Below the pieces are notes generated by a model. It was not told the origin of the DNA. It saw only the letters and a list, made by a program, of their open reading frames with translations, and searched no databases. From positions 64,458-128,457 of the forward strand of contig NZ_JACKUK010000016.1 of NCBI RefSeq assembly GCF_025822765.1: a stretch of DNA of 64,000 nt. The letters run 5' to 3'. Both the position numbers and the translations under genes were made by a program. Origin of the DNA: Mycobacterium barrassiae (GTDB lineage: Bacteria; Actinomycetota; Actinomycetes; Mycobacteriales; Mycobacteriaceae). This document shows, in pieces, positions 17,985-27,113 of this stretch (its first letter is position 1; each line of letters opens with the position of its first letter).

Positions 17985-18641
17985 GTGACCACAGCCAGCA
18001 GGCCTGTTCGCACCGAACGGGCCTCCATCACCCGCGAAGCGATCCTGGCCGCGGCCGAGCGGCTGTTCGCCGAACACGGGGTCTACGCCGTTTCCAACCG
18101 CCAGGTCAGCGAGGCGGCCGGGCAGGGAAACAACGCCGCCGTCGGGTATCACTTCGGCACCAAGGCCGACCTCGTCCGGGCCATCGAACAGAAGCACCGG
18201 GTGTCGATCGAGCGGCTGTTGGCCCGGATGGTGGCCGACACCGGCGAGTCCACGGAACTGCGCGACTGGATCGCGTGCATGGTGTGCTCGCTCACCGAAC
18301 ATCTCGATCAGCTCGGCAACCCGACGTGGTACGCGCGCTTTGCCGCCCAGGCGCTCGCCGACCCCGCCTACCAGAAGATCGTCGTGAAGGACGCGCTCGC
18401 GTCGCCGTCGCTGGTGAGCGTCGTCGAACGCATCACGCGCTGCCTGCCCGACCTGCCGATGACCGTTGTCACCGAACGCAACATCATGGTGCGCAACCTG
18501 ATGATGCACACCTGTGCCGATTTCGAGCGCGCATTCGCCGAAGGGACGGCCACGCCCCGCACCACGTGGAGCTCGGTGGCCTCAGGTCTCATCGACGCCA
18601 TCGTCGGGCTGTGGCGGGCGCCCATCACGGAGCGACCGTGA
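17985..18641 (+). CDS. TetR-family regulator
   Basis: A 218-residue TetR protein. The N-terminal helix-turn-helix spans about residues 15-65 (ITREAILAAAERLFAEHG, NNAAVGYHFGTKADLV); the rest is a helical ligand domain. The start is GTG at 17985. The upstream region has a small inverted repeat, AGTC-N4-GACT, which could be its operator. It heads a nine-gene operon with a ferredoxin, P450 and CoA-pathway genes, and is divergent from the hydrolase at 17160-17879. Its stop overlaps the ferredoxin start by 4 bases, so it is probably autoregulated together with the P450 system. Confidence 0.85.
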   Translation: MTTASRPVRTERASITREAILAAAERLFAEHGVYAVSNRQVSEAAGQGNNAAVGYHFGTKADLVRAIEQKHRVSIERLLARMVADTGESTELRDWIACMVCSLTEHLDQLGNPTWYARFAAQALADPAYQKIVVKDALASPSLVSVVERITRCLPDLPMTVVTERNIMVRNLMMHTCADFERAFAEGTATPRTTWSSVASGLIDAIVGLWRAPITERP

Positions 18642-18832
18642 AGGTGAGCGTCGATCAGGACAAGTGCGTGTCCTCCGGCATGTGCGTCATGAATGCCGGC
18701 GAGGTGTTCGACCAGCGCGACGACGACGGTGTCGTGGTGCTGTTGATCGAAGAGCCGGGTCCCGACCTGGCCGAGGAAACCCGAAAGGCGGCCGCGGCGT
18801 GTCCAGCCCTGGCCATCCACATCGAGGAATGA
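18638..18832 (+). CDS. Small ferredoxin of the P450-associated 3Fe-4S type
   Basis: A 64-residue ferredoxin with cysteines at 10, 16 and 55, in the arrangement C-x5-C and a late CP, typical of single-cluster ferredoxins that feed actinobacterial P450s. The start is GTG, overlapping the TetR stop by 4 bases. The P450 gene begins 10 bases downstream, so this is very likely its electron donor. No ferredoxin reductase is encoded nearby, so one must come from elsewhere. Its gene is short and easily missed. Confidence 0.88.
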   Translation: MKVSVDQDKCVSSGMCVMNAGEVFDQRDDDGVVVLLIEEPGPDLAEETRKAAAACPALAIHIEE

Positions 18833-18842
18833 CGGAGATTTG

Positions 18843-20078
18843 ATGTCAGACACCCTTGCCGCAGAACAGGTTTCGGCCGACGTTCCGGAGTATCCGATGG
18901 AGCGTGACGCGCGGTGCCCGTTCGCACCTCCGTTGCCGATTCTCGAGATGGGCGAGTCCAAGCCGCTGTCGCGAGTGCGGATCTGGAACGGCACCACACC
19001 GTGGCTCATCACCGGGCACGAGGTGGCGCGGGCGTTGTTCTCCGACTCGCGTGTCAGCGTCGACGACCGTCGCGAAGGCTTCCCGCATTGGAACGAGCAC
19101 ATGCTCTCCACCGTGTACAAGCGGCCGCGGTCCGTCTTCACCTCCGACGCCGAGGAGCACACCAGGTTTCGCCGGATGCTGTCCAAGCCGTTCACATACA
19201 AACGTGTCGAGGGCCTGCGCACCGCCATCCAGGAGGTCACCGATCAGTGCATCGATGAGATCCTCGCGGGCCCGCAACCCGCCGACATCGTCGCGAAGCT
19301 CGCACTTCCCGTGCCCACCAAGGTGATCAGCGAGATGCTCGGCGTCCCCTACGAGGACCATGAGTTCTTCCAACACCACGCCAACGTCGGGCTGGCGCGC
19401 TACGCCACCGCCGAAGAAGGCCAGAAGGGGGCGATGAGCCTCCACAAGTACCTGATCAACCTGGTCGAGAAGAAGATGGAAGAGCCTTCCGAGGATGCCG
19501 TCTCCGATCTGGCCGAGCGGGTGACCGCAGGAGAGATCAGCGTCAAGGAGGCCGCCCAGCTGGGCACCGGCCTGTTGATCGCCGGCCACGAAACGACCGC
19601 GAACATGATCGGCATCGGCGTGCTCGCCTTGCTCGAGAACCCCGAACAAGCGGCGCTCCTTCGTGATTCGAACGATCCGAAGTTCATCGCCAACGCCGCC
19701 GAAGAACTGATGCGCTACCTGTCGATCATCCAGAATGGCCAGCGCCGCGTGGCCATCGAGGACATCGAGATCGCCGGCGAGACCATTCGCGCGGGTGAGG
19801 GCATCATCATCGATCTCGCGCCTGCGAACTGGGATGCGGCGGCCTATCCCGAGCCCGACCGGCTCGACTTCACCCGTGATGCCGGCCAGCAGCTCGGATT
19901 CGGTTACGGCAGGCATCAGTGCGTCGGGCAGCAGCTCGCGCGCGCCGAACTGCAGATCGTGTTCCACACCCTGCTGCGACGAATCCCGACGCTCGCGCTG
20001 GCGATCCCGTTCGACGATGTGCCCTTCAAGCACGACCGCCTCGCCTATGGCGTCTATGAACTTCCGGTGACCTGGTAG
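18843..20078 (+). CDS. Cytochrome P450
   Basis: A 411-residue soluble class I P450. The oxygen-binding helix has AGHETT (residues 247-252), EELMR provides the ExxR pair, and the heme-binding loop is FGYGRHQCVGQQLARAE with the axial cysteine at 360. The N-terminal PMERDARCPFAPP is CYP105/107-like. I do not assign a CYP number. The ATG at 18843 is preferred over a TTG three bases earlier. It is paired with the ferredoxin just upstream. The likely role is hydroxylation of a hydrophobic substrate at the start of this operon's pathway. Confidence 0.92.
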   Translation: MSDTLAAEQVSADVPEYPMERDARCPFAPPLPILEMGESKPLSRVRIWNGTTPWLITGHEVARALFSDSRVSVDDRREGFPHWNEHMLSTVYKRPRSVFTSDAEEHTRFRRMLSKPFTYKRVEGLRTAIQEVTDQCIDEILAGPQPADIVAKLALPVPTKVISEMLGVPYEDHEFFQHHANVGLARYATAEEGQKGAMSLHKYLINLVEKKMEEPSEDAVSDLAERVTAGEISVKEAAQLGTGLLIAGHETTANMIGIGVLALLENPEQAALLRDSNDPKFIANAAEELMRYLSIIQNGQRRVAIEDIEIAGETIRAGEGIIIDLAPANWDAAAYPEPDRLDFTRDAGQQLGFGYGRHQCVGQQLARAELQIVFHTLLRRIPTLALAIPFDDVPFKHDRLAYGVYELPVTW

Positions 20079-20120
20079 CACCGACAGACTTTGGCCCACA
20101 GCCCGATTGGAGTACCAACG

Positions 20121-21296
20121 ATGTCCACCCCAACAGTGCAGAGCACTCTCTACCCGCCCGAGGGCTTCGGCGCACCCAAGCACCGTCAGGGACACTCGAC
20201 CGGCACCGTGGTCGGGTTGCCCGAGGGCACCGAGATCTTCTCCGCCGACAACCACATCTCGGTCGCCGACGACATCTTCTACGACCGCTTTCCCGAAGAA
20301 CTCAAGGGTGCGGCGCCGCGCATCTGGTATGAGGACGGCGCGTACATGGTCGGCATGAAGGGCAAGGCGTGGACCGGTGGGGACTTCGGCCGCGTGCTGA
20401 TGCAGTACGACGATCTCGCCGGCGCCGCCTCGAACAACATCGAGGCACGGATCCGCGAGCTCAAAGAGGACGGCATCGACAAGGAACTGGCGTTCCCCAA
20501 CGCGGTGCTGGCTCTGTTCCACTACCCGGACAAGGCGCTGCGCGAGCGGGTGTTCCGGATCTACAACGAGCACATCGCCGACCTCCAGGAGCGCTCCAAG
20601 GGCCACTTCTACGGCGTCGGGTTGATCAACTGGTGGGATCCGAAGGGCACCAGGAGCACCCTGGAGGAGCTGAAGTCGCTGGGGCTCAAGACGTTCCTGC
20701 TGCCGCTGAACCCGGGCAAGGACGACGAGGGCAACATCTACGACTACGGCAGCACCGATATGGACGCCGTCTGGGACGAGATCGAGGAGGCCGGGCTGCC
20801 GGTCAGTCACCACATCGGTGAGACGCCGCCGAAGACTCCGTGCCAGAACAACAGCGTCGTGGTCGGCATGATGGTGAATGTCGACTCGTTCCGCGAGCAG
20901 TTCGCCAAGTACGTGTTCTCCGGGATTCTGGATCGGCATCCGAAGCTGCGCATCGGCTGGTTCGAGGGCGGGATCGCCTGGGTGCCAACGGCTCTGCAGG
21001 ATGCCGAGCACATGCTGGCTTCCTACCGGCACATGTTCAACCATCAGCTGGAGCACCCGGTCAATCACTACTGGGCCAACCACATGAGCGCGTCGTTCAT
21101 GGTCGATCCGCTCGGCCTGCAGCTGGTCGACCGCATCGGCGTCGACAACGTGATGTGGTCATCGGATTACCCGCACAACGAGAGCACATTCGGGTATTCC
21201 GAAAAGTCGCTGGCATCGGTCGTGGAGACGGTGGGTCCGGAGAACGCGGTGAAGATCGTCAGCACGAACATCAAGAACTTCCTGGGTGTCGCGTGA
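20121..21296 (+). CDS. Amidohydrolase-2 family protein (metal-dependent hydrolase or decarboxylase)
   Basis: A 391-residue TIM-barrel protein of the amidohydrolase-2/ACMSD-like family. Likely metal ligands appear in SADNH near residue 40, VSHHIGE near 230 and WSSDYPHNES near 345. Members include aromatic decarboxylases and ring-opening hydrolases. The ATG at 20121 has no strong ribosome site and lies 42 bases after the P450. Its stop overlaps the M24-type gene by 4 bases. A related protein is encoded at 46982-48277. Decarboxylation of an acid made by the P450 is one possibility, but this is inference. Confidence 0.8.
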   Translation: MSTPTVQSTLYPPEGFGAPKHRQGHSTGTVVGLPEGTEIFSADNHISVADDIFYDRFPEELKGAAPRIWYEDGAYMVGMKGKAWTGGDFGRVLMQYDDLAGAASNNIEARIRELKEDGIDKELAFPNAVLALFHYPDKALRERVFRIYNEHIADLQERSKGHFYGVGLINWWDPKGTRSTLEELKSLGLKTFLLPLNPGKDDEGNIYDYGSTDMDAVWDEIEEAGLPVSHHIGETPPKTPCQNNSVVVGMMVNVDSFREQFAKYVFSGILDRHPKLRIGWFEGGIAWVPTALQDAEHMLASYRHMFNHQLEHPVNHYWANHMSASFMVDPLGLQLVDRIGVDNVMWSSDYPHNESTFGYSEKSLASVVETVGPENAVKIVSTNIKNFLGVA

Positions 21297-22534
21297 CGAC
21301 ATTCGCCTCCCGTTCCGCACTGCTCGACATCCCTGACCTACCGGATCGCGCCAGGATGTACCGCGAATGCGGTGCCCGGCTGCGAGACGCCATGAAGGAC
21401 AAGGGCGTCGACGCGCTCGTGTTGCTCGGTAACGGCAACGTGGTGTACGCGACGGGCGCGAGCTGGCCACTGCTGGACGCCGGCCTGTCGCACGTCGAGC
21501 GACCGATTGCGGTCGTCCTCGCCGACGACGAGCATCCGCACCTCTACATGCCGTTCCGCGAGGGCAGCTCCTTCGAGTCCGAACTGCCCGCCGATCATGT
21601 CCACGGTCCGCTCTACCTCGAATTCGACGAGGGTGTCGAGCATTTCGCGAAGGTGCTGGCCGGCCTGGTGCCTGCCGGCGCCTCGGTCGCGGTCGACGAA
21701 CTGACCGGCGCGATGCGCAGGGCGACGGACCGGCTGTTCCCCGGCGGCCCACCATCGGACGCCGCGCAGGTGGTCGGACCCGCGAAACTGGTCAAGACCG
21801 TCGACCAGATATCGGCGATCCGCAAGGCGTGTCGCATCACCGAAGAGGCCGTCGTCGACGTGCAGCGTTCTCTCGCCCCCGGCGTGCGGCAGATCGACCT
21901 GTCGGCCGCATTCGTCAGGCGCGCGTTCGAACTGGGCGCGACGGCCAACATGCTCGAGGCCATCTGGCAGGTGATGCCGACAACCAAGAACAGCGGCTCG
22001 GTTTGGACCACCACCGGTGATCTTGCGCTGCCGCTGCTGACGACCGAGAAGGAACTGGCGAAGGGCGATGTGCTCTGGACCGACGTCAGCATCACCTACG
22101 AGGGGTACTGCTCCGACTTCGGCCGCACCTGGCTGGTGGGCGAGGAACCGTCCCCCCGGCAACAGGCGCAATTCGACAAGTGGCGCGAGATCCTCGATGC
22201 GGTCCTCGCAGTCACCAAGGCGGGGGCGACGTCCGGTGATCTGGCGCGTGCAGCCATCGCCGCCAACGGCGGTGCGAAGCCGTGGCTGCCGCACTTCTAC
22301 CTGGGTCACGGCATCGGCACTAACGCCGCCGAGATGCCGATGATCGGAACGGATCTGGGCCAGGAGTTCGATGACAACTTCGTCTTCCCGGCAGGCATGG
22401 CGCTCGTACTCGAGCCCGTCGTCTGGGAGGACGGCACCGGCGGTTACCGCAGCGAGGAGATCGTGATCATCACCGAAGACGGGTACCAGTCCATCACCGA
22501 CTATCCCTACACGCCGTACGGGGTGGCCTCGTGA
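21293..22534 (+). CDS. M24-fold metallohydrolase (Xaa-Pro dipeptidase/creatinase-like), intact metal site
   Basis: A 413-residue pita-bread-fold protein. Metal ligands expected for M24 are all visible: two Asp in WTDVSITYEGYCSDFGRTW, His in YLGHGIGT, and Glu in VLEPVVW and YRSEEIVI. Relatives include peptidases but also creatinase, ectoine hydrolase and the DMSP lyase DddP, so in a catabolic operon it may not be a peptidase. The start is GTG, overlapping the amidohydrolase stop by 4 bases. A degenerate paralogue follows with another 4-base overlap, suggesting a heteromeric pair. Confidence 0.82.
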   Translation: MTTFASRSALLDIPDLPDRARMYRECGARLRDAMKDKGVDALVLLGNGNVVYATGASWPLLDAGLSHVERPIAVVLADDEHPHLYMPFREGSSFESELPADHVHGPLYLEFDEGVEHFAKVLAGLVPAGASVAVDELTGAMRRATDRLFPGGPPSDAAQVVGPAKLVKTVDQISAIRKACRITEEAVVDVQRSLAPGVRQIDLSAAFVRRAFELGATANMLEAIWQVMPTTKNSGSVWTTTGDLALPLLTTEKELAKGDVLWTDVSITYEGYCSDFGRTWLVGEEPSPRQQAQFDKWREILDAVLAVTKAGATSGDLARAAIAANGGAKPWLPHFYLGHGIGTNAAEMPMIGTDLGQEFDDNFVFPAGMALVLEPVVWEDGTGGYRSEEIVIITEDGYQSITDYPYTPYGVAS

Positions 22535-23667
22535 GCGACGAGATACTGCCCGACGACCCGGCCCTGCGCACGAGCCGCCGCGATCGTGCACTGGCCCAGA
22601 TGGAAGCCAATGACCTCGACGTCCTCGTGCTCGGACGCCAAGCCAACGTCCGCTACCTGACCGGGGCTCCGCAACTGTGGGTGGCGGGCACCCGTCCGTT
22701 CGCGCCGATCTGCGTCGTGGTCCGGGAGACCGGCGAGATCCACCTCAACAGCAGCTGGGATGAGGGGATGCCGGAGGAGATCGGACACGACCACCTCTAC
22801 GGCCTGGCGTGGAACCCGATGACGATCATCGAGGTCCTGAAGAACATCAAGGGTGCCGCCGAGGCAAAACGTGTCGGAACCGACGCGCTCTCACCGACTT
22901 TCGGCCAACTCCTGCCGATGGCCTTTCCCAACGCCGAACTCGTCGACGGCGAGGTGGCGATGCGCGCGGCCCGCCGGATCAAGACCGCCGAGGAGATCCG
23001 TACGCTGCGCGGGGCCCTCAAGGTCGCGGAGGACGCCCTTGCGGCCGCGGTCGCCGAGCTCGCACCGGGGGTCAGCGAACAGGCGCTCACCGGTGTGATG
23101 CTGGAGGCGATGGCCGCCGGCGGCGTCAGCACATCGGCCACGCAGGACGGCGCGTGGATAACGCCGCGCGAGCAGTCCTGGCGAGTGGGCAAGCGTGATC
23201 GCAAGGTTGCCGACGGTGACCTGGTGGCGTTCGCGGCCGGTGCGCTCGCCAACGGCTACGTTGGCGAGGTGGGAGGTACCTGGCCGGTGGGCAACGTGAA
23301 GGGTGCCGACGCCTTGTTCGGGCGCTCGAACCGACTGTGGGACAGGCTGGTTGCCGCATGTCAGCCCGGAGCGCCCGCCAGCGACCTGTTCGCCGCGTAC
23401 GACGCCGCGGGTGAGTCGCTGCCCCCGATGCCGGTCGCACACGGCCTCGGCCTTGGATTCGATCCGCCGGTGATCTCTCCCGACCTGGTGAAGACCTCGG
23501 CCGACGAGCGCCTGGACCCGGGTTCGGTGCTGGCCGTCACGGCGTACGTGTGGGAGCCCGGCGTCGGTGCGGTGTTCCGCCGCGACGCCGTGCTCGTCAC
23601 CGACTCCGGACCCGAAGTGCTCACGGCAAGCCCATCACCGGCGCAGGCCGCCGCCGGAATCAGCTGA
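22531..23667 (+). CDS. M24-fold protein with missing metal ligands (probable pseudoenzyme subunit)
   Basis: A 378-residue M24-fold paralogue of the preceding protein. The two aspartates expected after GDLV are not there: the region reads GDLVAFAAGALANGYVGEV, with Ala and Glu. His remains in VAHGLGLGF and one Glu in VWEPG, but the last Glu position reads FRRDAVLV. Loss of at least three ligands makes independent metal catalysis unlikely. The start is GTG with a 4-base overlap. It may be a structural or regulatory partner of the intact copy, or may use a different chemistry. The fold call is firm; the role is inference. Confidence 0.78.
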   Translation: MSDEILPDDPALRTSRRDRALAQMEANDLDVLVLGRQANVRYLTGAPQLWVAGTRPFAPICVVVRETGEIHLNSSWDEGMPEEIGHDHLYGLAWNPMTIIEVLKNIKGAAEAKRVGTDALSPTFGQLLPMAFPNAELVDGEVAMRAARRIKTAEEIRTLRGALKVAEDALAAAVAELAPGVSEQALTGVMLEAMAAGGVSTSATQDGAWITPREQSWRVGKRDRKVADGDLVAFAAGALANGYVGEVGGTWPVGNVKGADALFGRSNRLWDRLVAACQPGAPASDLFAAYDAAGESLPPMPVAHGLGLGFDPPVISPDLVKTSADERLDPGSVLAVTAYVWEPGVGAVFRRDAVLVTDSGPEVLTASPSPAQAAAGIS

Positions 23668-23676
23668 GGAGAATCA

Positions 23677-24645
23677 ATGTCTGACAACGGAAGTCGGCCG
23701 TCGCCCGAAGAGCTGATCCTCTACGAGAAGGACCCGAAGACCAAGATCGCGACGATCACCTTCAACCGTCCCGAGTACCTGAACGCGCCGACGTCGTTGG
23801 CGCGGCTGCGCTACGCCGATCTGCTGCGGGCGGCCACCGTCGACAACGACGTCAAGGTCGTCGTGATCCGTGGCGTCGGCGACAACCTCGGCAGCGGGGC
23901 CGACCTTCCGGAGTTCATGGAGGGCTACGACAACACCGACCTGCGGCTCGCCGAGTTGCGTCTCGAGGACGAAGGCGTCGGCGAGGTGAAGTATCCGCCG
24001 GCGGGCACCTTCCGCAGCGGTGCGACGATCAGTGCCTGGTACGCGAACGTGCAGGCGGGCAACCGCCCGCTGCAGGAACTGAAGAAGATCAGCATCGTCG
24101 AGGCCAAGGGCTACTGCTACGGCTGGCACTTCTATCAGTGTGCCGACGCCGATCTGGTGATCTCGTCCGACGACGCCCTGTTCGATCATCCGTCGTTCCG
24201 CTACTACGGGTGGGGACCGCGGATGTGGACCTGGATCCAGATGATGGGGCTGCGCAAGTTCCAGGAGATGGTCTTCACCGGACGGCCGTTCACCGCCGCC
24301 GAGATGTACGACTGCAACTTCCTCAACAAGGTGGTGCCGCGCGATCAGCTCGAGGCCGAAGTCGAGAAGTACGCCCGGGCGTGTGCGCGTAACCGGCCCG
24401 TCGACACCGTCTTCCAGCAGAAGATCTTCTTCGAGGTCTACAAGCAGCACCAGGGCGAGTACATGGGCAGCCTGCTGTCCGCGTTCTTCGAATCCATGGG
24501 AAGCGGTGTGGCCAACGACGATACGGATGACCTCGACATGATGGAGGCCATCGACAGCGGATTGGCGGGTGCCGTCAACGACAACGACAGCAAGTTCCCG
24601 CCCGACTTCCGGCTGAGCAAGTCGAATCGCAAGAAGGACAAGTAA
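23677..24645 (+). CDS. Enoyl-CoA hydratase/isomerase family protein
   Basis: A 322-residue crotonase-fold protein, longer than the usual 260 residues because of an insert after the first oxyanion loop (GVGDNLGSGADLPEFMEG). The second CoA-binding stretch is KGYCYGWHFYQCADADLVISSDDALFDHPSF. The C terminus is rich in charge (SNRKKDK). It would hydrate or isomerise a CoA-bound enoyl intermediate, or cleave a ring in retro-Claisen fashion as some family members do. It lies 9 bases after the M24 pair and 26 before the fused CoA transferase, which could activate its substrate. Confidence 0.82.
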   Translation: MSDNGSRPSPEELILYEKDPKTKIATITFNRPEYLNAPTSLARLRYADLLRAATVDNDVKVVVIRGVGDNLGSGADLPEFMEGYDNTDLRLAELRLEDEGVGEVKYPPAGTFRSGATISAWYANVQAGNRPLQELKKISIVEAKGYCYGWHFYQCADADLVISSDDALFDHPSFRYYGWGPRMWTWIQMMGLRKFQEMVFTGRPFTAAEMYDCNFLNKVVPRDQLEAEVEKYARACARNRPVDTVFQQKIFFEVYKQHQGEYMGSLLSAFFESMGSGVANDDTDDLDMMEAIDSGLAGAVNDNDSKFPPDFRLSKSNRKKDK

Positions 24646-24671
24646 CAGACGGCGCGCACGCGAGGAGCACA

Positions 24672-27104
24672 ATGGTTAACGCGCCGCTGACCGGCTACAC
24701 CGTCGTCGACCTGTCCGTCGGCATCGTGGGTGCCTACTGCACCAAGCTGCTGGCCGACGCCGGCGCCACGGTGATCAAAGTCGAGCCGCCCGAAGGTGAT
24801 CCACTGCGCCGGTGGTCGGCGTCGGGTGCCGAGATCGCCCCGGGTGACGACGGCGCGTTGTTCAGCTATCTGGCCTGTTCCAAACACAGCGTGGTCGCCG
24901 ACCCGGAAGCCGACATCGACTACGTCAACGGGTTGCTCGACGGCGCCGACGCGGTCGTGTGGTCGCGCGGTTCCAGCGTCGCCGAACACGTCGTGTTCAC
25001 ACCTGCCGCGATCCTGTCAGCGCACCCCCACCTGACCGTTACGTCGATCACTCCGTTCGGGTTGGACGGCCCCTGGTCAGACCACCCCGCAACGGAATTC
25101 ACGCTGCAGGCGTGGTCCGGGGGGATCGTCGGCCTCGGCCGCGGTTCGGCCGACCGGGCGCCGGTATATGTCGGCGGGCAGGTCGGTGAATACCTCGCGG
25201 GTGCGTACGCCAGCGCCGCGACGCTGGCCTCGCGGTTGCGGGGTGGCGCGGAACTGGTCGACGTGTCGATGTTGGAGACCCAGATCCTCGGCCTCACCTA
25301 CTACCCGGTGGCCTATTACGAGATGCTCGGCAGGCCGTGGCGGGATGCCCGGCGGTTGACCGTGCCGGGGATCGCCCGCGCCAAGGACGGCCTGATCGAT
25401 ATCGGATGTGGCACCGCGCAGCAGTGGTTCGACCTGTGCGCGATGACCGGCCACCAGGACTGGATCGACGAGGACTCGCCGCTGTCCATCACGGAGCAGG
25501 CCAACGAGAAGGCCGACGAGCTCTACGCGTGGGTGCAGAGTCACACCGTCGACGAGATCAGGGACCTGGCGACAGCGTTCCGCATCCCGAATGCCCCGGT
25601 CGCCAACGGCGCCAACATCGTCGGCCTCGACCACTTCGTGGAACGCGGGTCCTTCGTCTCGAACCCCCGCGACGGATTCGACCAGCCCGGCCCGCCCTAC
25701 CGGACGACACCGGCTCTCCTGGACGCGCCCGCGCCTGCGCCGCGGCTGGGCGAACACACCGACTTGTATCGCCGAAATAGCGTTCCGGGCGGCGAAAGCG
25801 AACATCCAGCGACCCGGAATGCTATTTCGGCGAGGACGGGGTTGCCGTTCGAGGGGTTACGCATCCTCGACATGACGACCTTCTGGGCGGGGCCGTCGTG
25901 CACACACATCCTCGCGATGCTGGGCGCCGAGGTCATCCACGTCGAGTCGACTCGGCGGCCCGACGGCACCCGGCTGATCGCCGGCATACCGGTCACCGAG
26001 GAGCTGTGGTGGGAGAAGTCGCCCATCTTCTCGGGACTGAACACCAACAAGAAGGGGTTGACGCTCGACCTGCAGAGCGCCGCCGGCCGCGATCTGCTGA
26101 ATCGGCTCATCGCCACCTGCGACGTGATCGTCGAGAACTTCACCCCGCGGGTGGTGGACCAGATCGGGCTGGATTTCGCTGCCGTGCAGGCTAGCCGGGC
26201 CGACGTGGTGATGCTGCGGATGCCCGGCTTCGGGCTGGACGGTCCATGGCGGGACAATCCGGCGTTCGCCTACGTGATCGAGGCGGCGTCCGGAATCAGT
26301 TGGCTGACCGGCTATCCCGACCGCAACCCGTACGAGCCCTATTCGGTCGGCGATCCGAACGCCGGCATCCATGCCCTCAATGCGCTGCTGATCGCCCTGG
26401 AGCATCGGCGTCGCACCGGGCAGGGTGTCCTGGTCGAGGCCGCGATGGTCGACGCCGCGATCAACGTCGCCGCCGAACAGGTCATCGAGTACTCGGCCTA
26501 CGGTGCGCTGCTCGAGCGCGACGGCAACCGTGGGCCGACCGCGGCGCCGCAGAACCTCTACCGCACCAACGAGATCGACGAGTTCGGCCGCGCCGACTGC
26601 TGGGTCGCCGTCGCCGTGGCGACCGACGAGCACTGGGCGGGCCTGTGTGAGGCCGTCCACAACGGCGACTGGGCTGCCGATCCCGAGTTGAGCACCGCGG
26701 CGGGCAGGCGCGCCCGTCATGACGCCATCGACGGGTACCTCGCCGCATGGTGTGCGGACCGCACCGGCGACGAGATCGTCGTCGCGCTGTGGGAGCACGG
26801 TGTGCCGGTGGCCAAGGTCTTGCAGCCGCACCGCCAGACCGAGATTCCGCAACTGGCCGCCCGCGGCTTCTTCGAGGACGTCGGGCATCCGGTCAACACC
26901 CGTACGCCGCACAGCACGCTGCCGTTCCGGATGTCGCGTGGTCCGGAGCGCGTCCACGTCGAGCCCGCCCCGCTGCTCGGCCAGCACAACCACGAACTGC
27001 TGACCGAGCTCGGGCTGACCGCAGACGAGATCGCCGACCTCGAGGCCAGTGGTGTGATCGGCAATGCCCCGGCGATGGGGCCAAGCAAGGCGAAGACGGG
27101 CTAG
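24672..27104 (+). CDS. Tandem-fused CaiB/BaiF (class III) CoA transferase
   Basis: An 810-residue protein made of two class III CoA-transferase domains, about residues 1-365 and 390-800; single-domain members are about 400 residues. The second domain starts LPFEGLRILDMTTFWAG, and its catalytic Asp is visible at 561 (VGDPNAG). In the first domain the equivalent site reads VGEYLAG, with Glu173 instead of Asp. Only the second half may therefore form the usual anhydride intermediate. The linker between the domains (residues 367-387) is encoded by a 63-bp palindrome. It probably transfers CoA onto an organic acid for the hydratase encoded just upstream. Confidence 0.85.
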   Translation: MVNAPLTGYTVVDLSVGIVGAYCTKLLADAGATVIKVEPPEGDPLRRWSASGAEIAPGDDGALFSYLACSKHSVVADPEADIDYVNGLLDGADAVVWSRGSSVAEHVVFTPAAILSAHPHLTVTSITPFGLDGPWSDHPATEFTLQAWSGGIVGLGRGSADRAPVYVGGQVGEYLAGAYASAATLASRLRGGAELVDVSMLETQILGLTYYPVAYYEMLGRPWRDARRLTVPGIARAKDGLIDIGCGTAQQWFDLCAMTGHQDWIDEDSPLSITEQANEKADELYAWVQSHTVDEIRDLATAFRIPNAPVANGANIVGLDHFVERGSFVSNPRDGFDQPGPPYRTTPALLDAPAPAPRLGEHTDLYRRNSVPGGESEHPATRNAISARTGLPFEGLRILDMTTFWAGPSCTHILAMLGAEVIHVESTRRPDGTRLIAGIPVTEELWWEKSPIFSGLNTNKKGLTLDLQSAAGRDLLNRLIATCDVIVENFTPRVVDQIGLDFAAVQASRADVVMLRMPGFGLDGPWRDNPAFAYVIEAASGISWLTGYPDRNPYEPYSVGDPNAGIHALNALLIALEHRRRTGQGVLVEAAMVDAAINVAAEQVIEYSAYGALLERDGNRGPTAAPQNLYRTNEIDEFGRADCWVAVAVATDEHWAGLCEAVHNGDWAADPELSTAAGRRARHDAIDGYLAAWCADRTGDEIVVALWEHGVPVAKVLQPHRQTEIPQLAARGFFEDVGHPVNTRTPHSTLPFRMSRGPERVHVEPAPLLGQHNHELLTELGLTADEIADLEASGVIGNAPAMGPSKAKTG
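25770..25832. repeat. 63-bp palindrome inside the fused CoA-transferase gene
   Basis: The left arm CGCCGAAATAGCGTTCCGGG (25770-25789) and right arm CCCGGAATGCTATTTCGGCG (25813-25832) pair at 19 of 20 positions around a 23-base spacer. The total length is a multiple of three, so the frame stays open. It encodes the linker between the two CoA-transferase domains. Confidence 0.85.
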
Positions 27105-27113
27105 CCTCGACCG

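Noticed and set aside
18846-21083. A 745-codon open frame on the minus strand opposite the P450 and amidohydrolase genes
   Set aside because: It is antisense to two genes with clear catalytic motifs and has no recognisable motif; long antisense frames are expected in this GC-rich codon usage.
25770-25832. The palindrome as insertion-sequence ends
   Set aside because: No transposase fits between the arms (23-base spacer) and no target duplication is evident.
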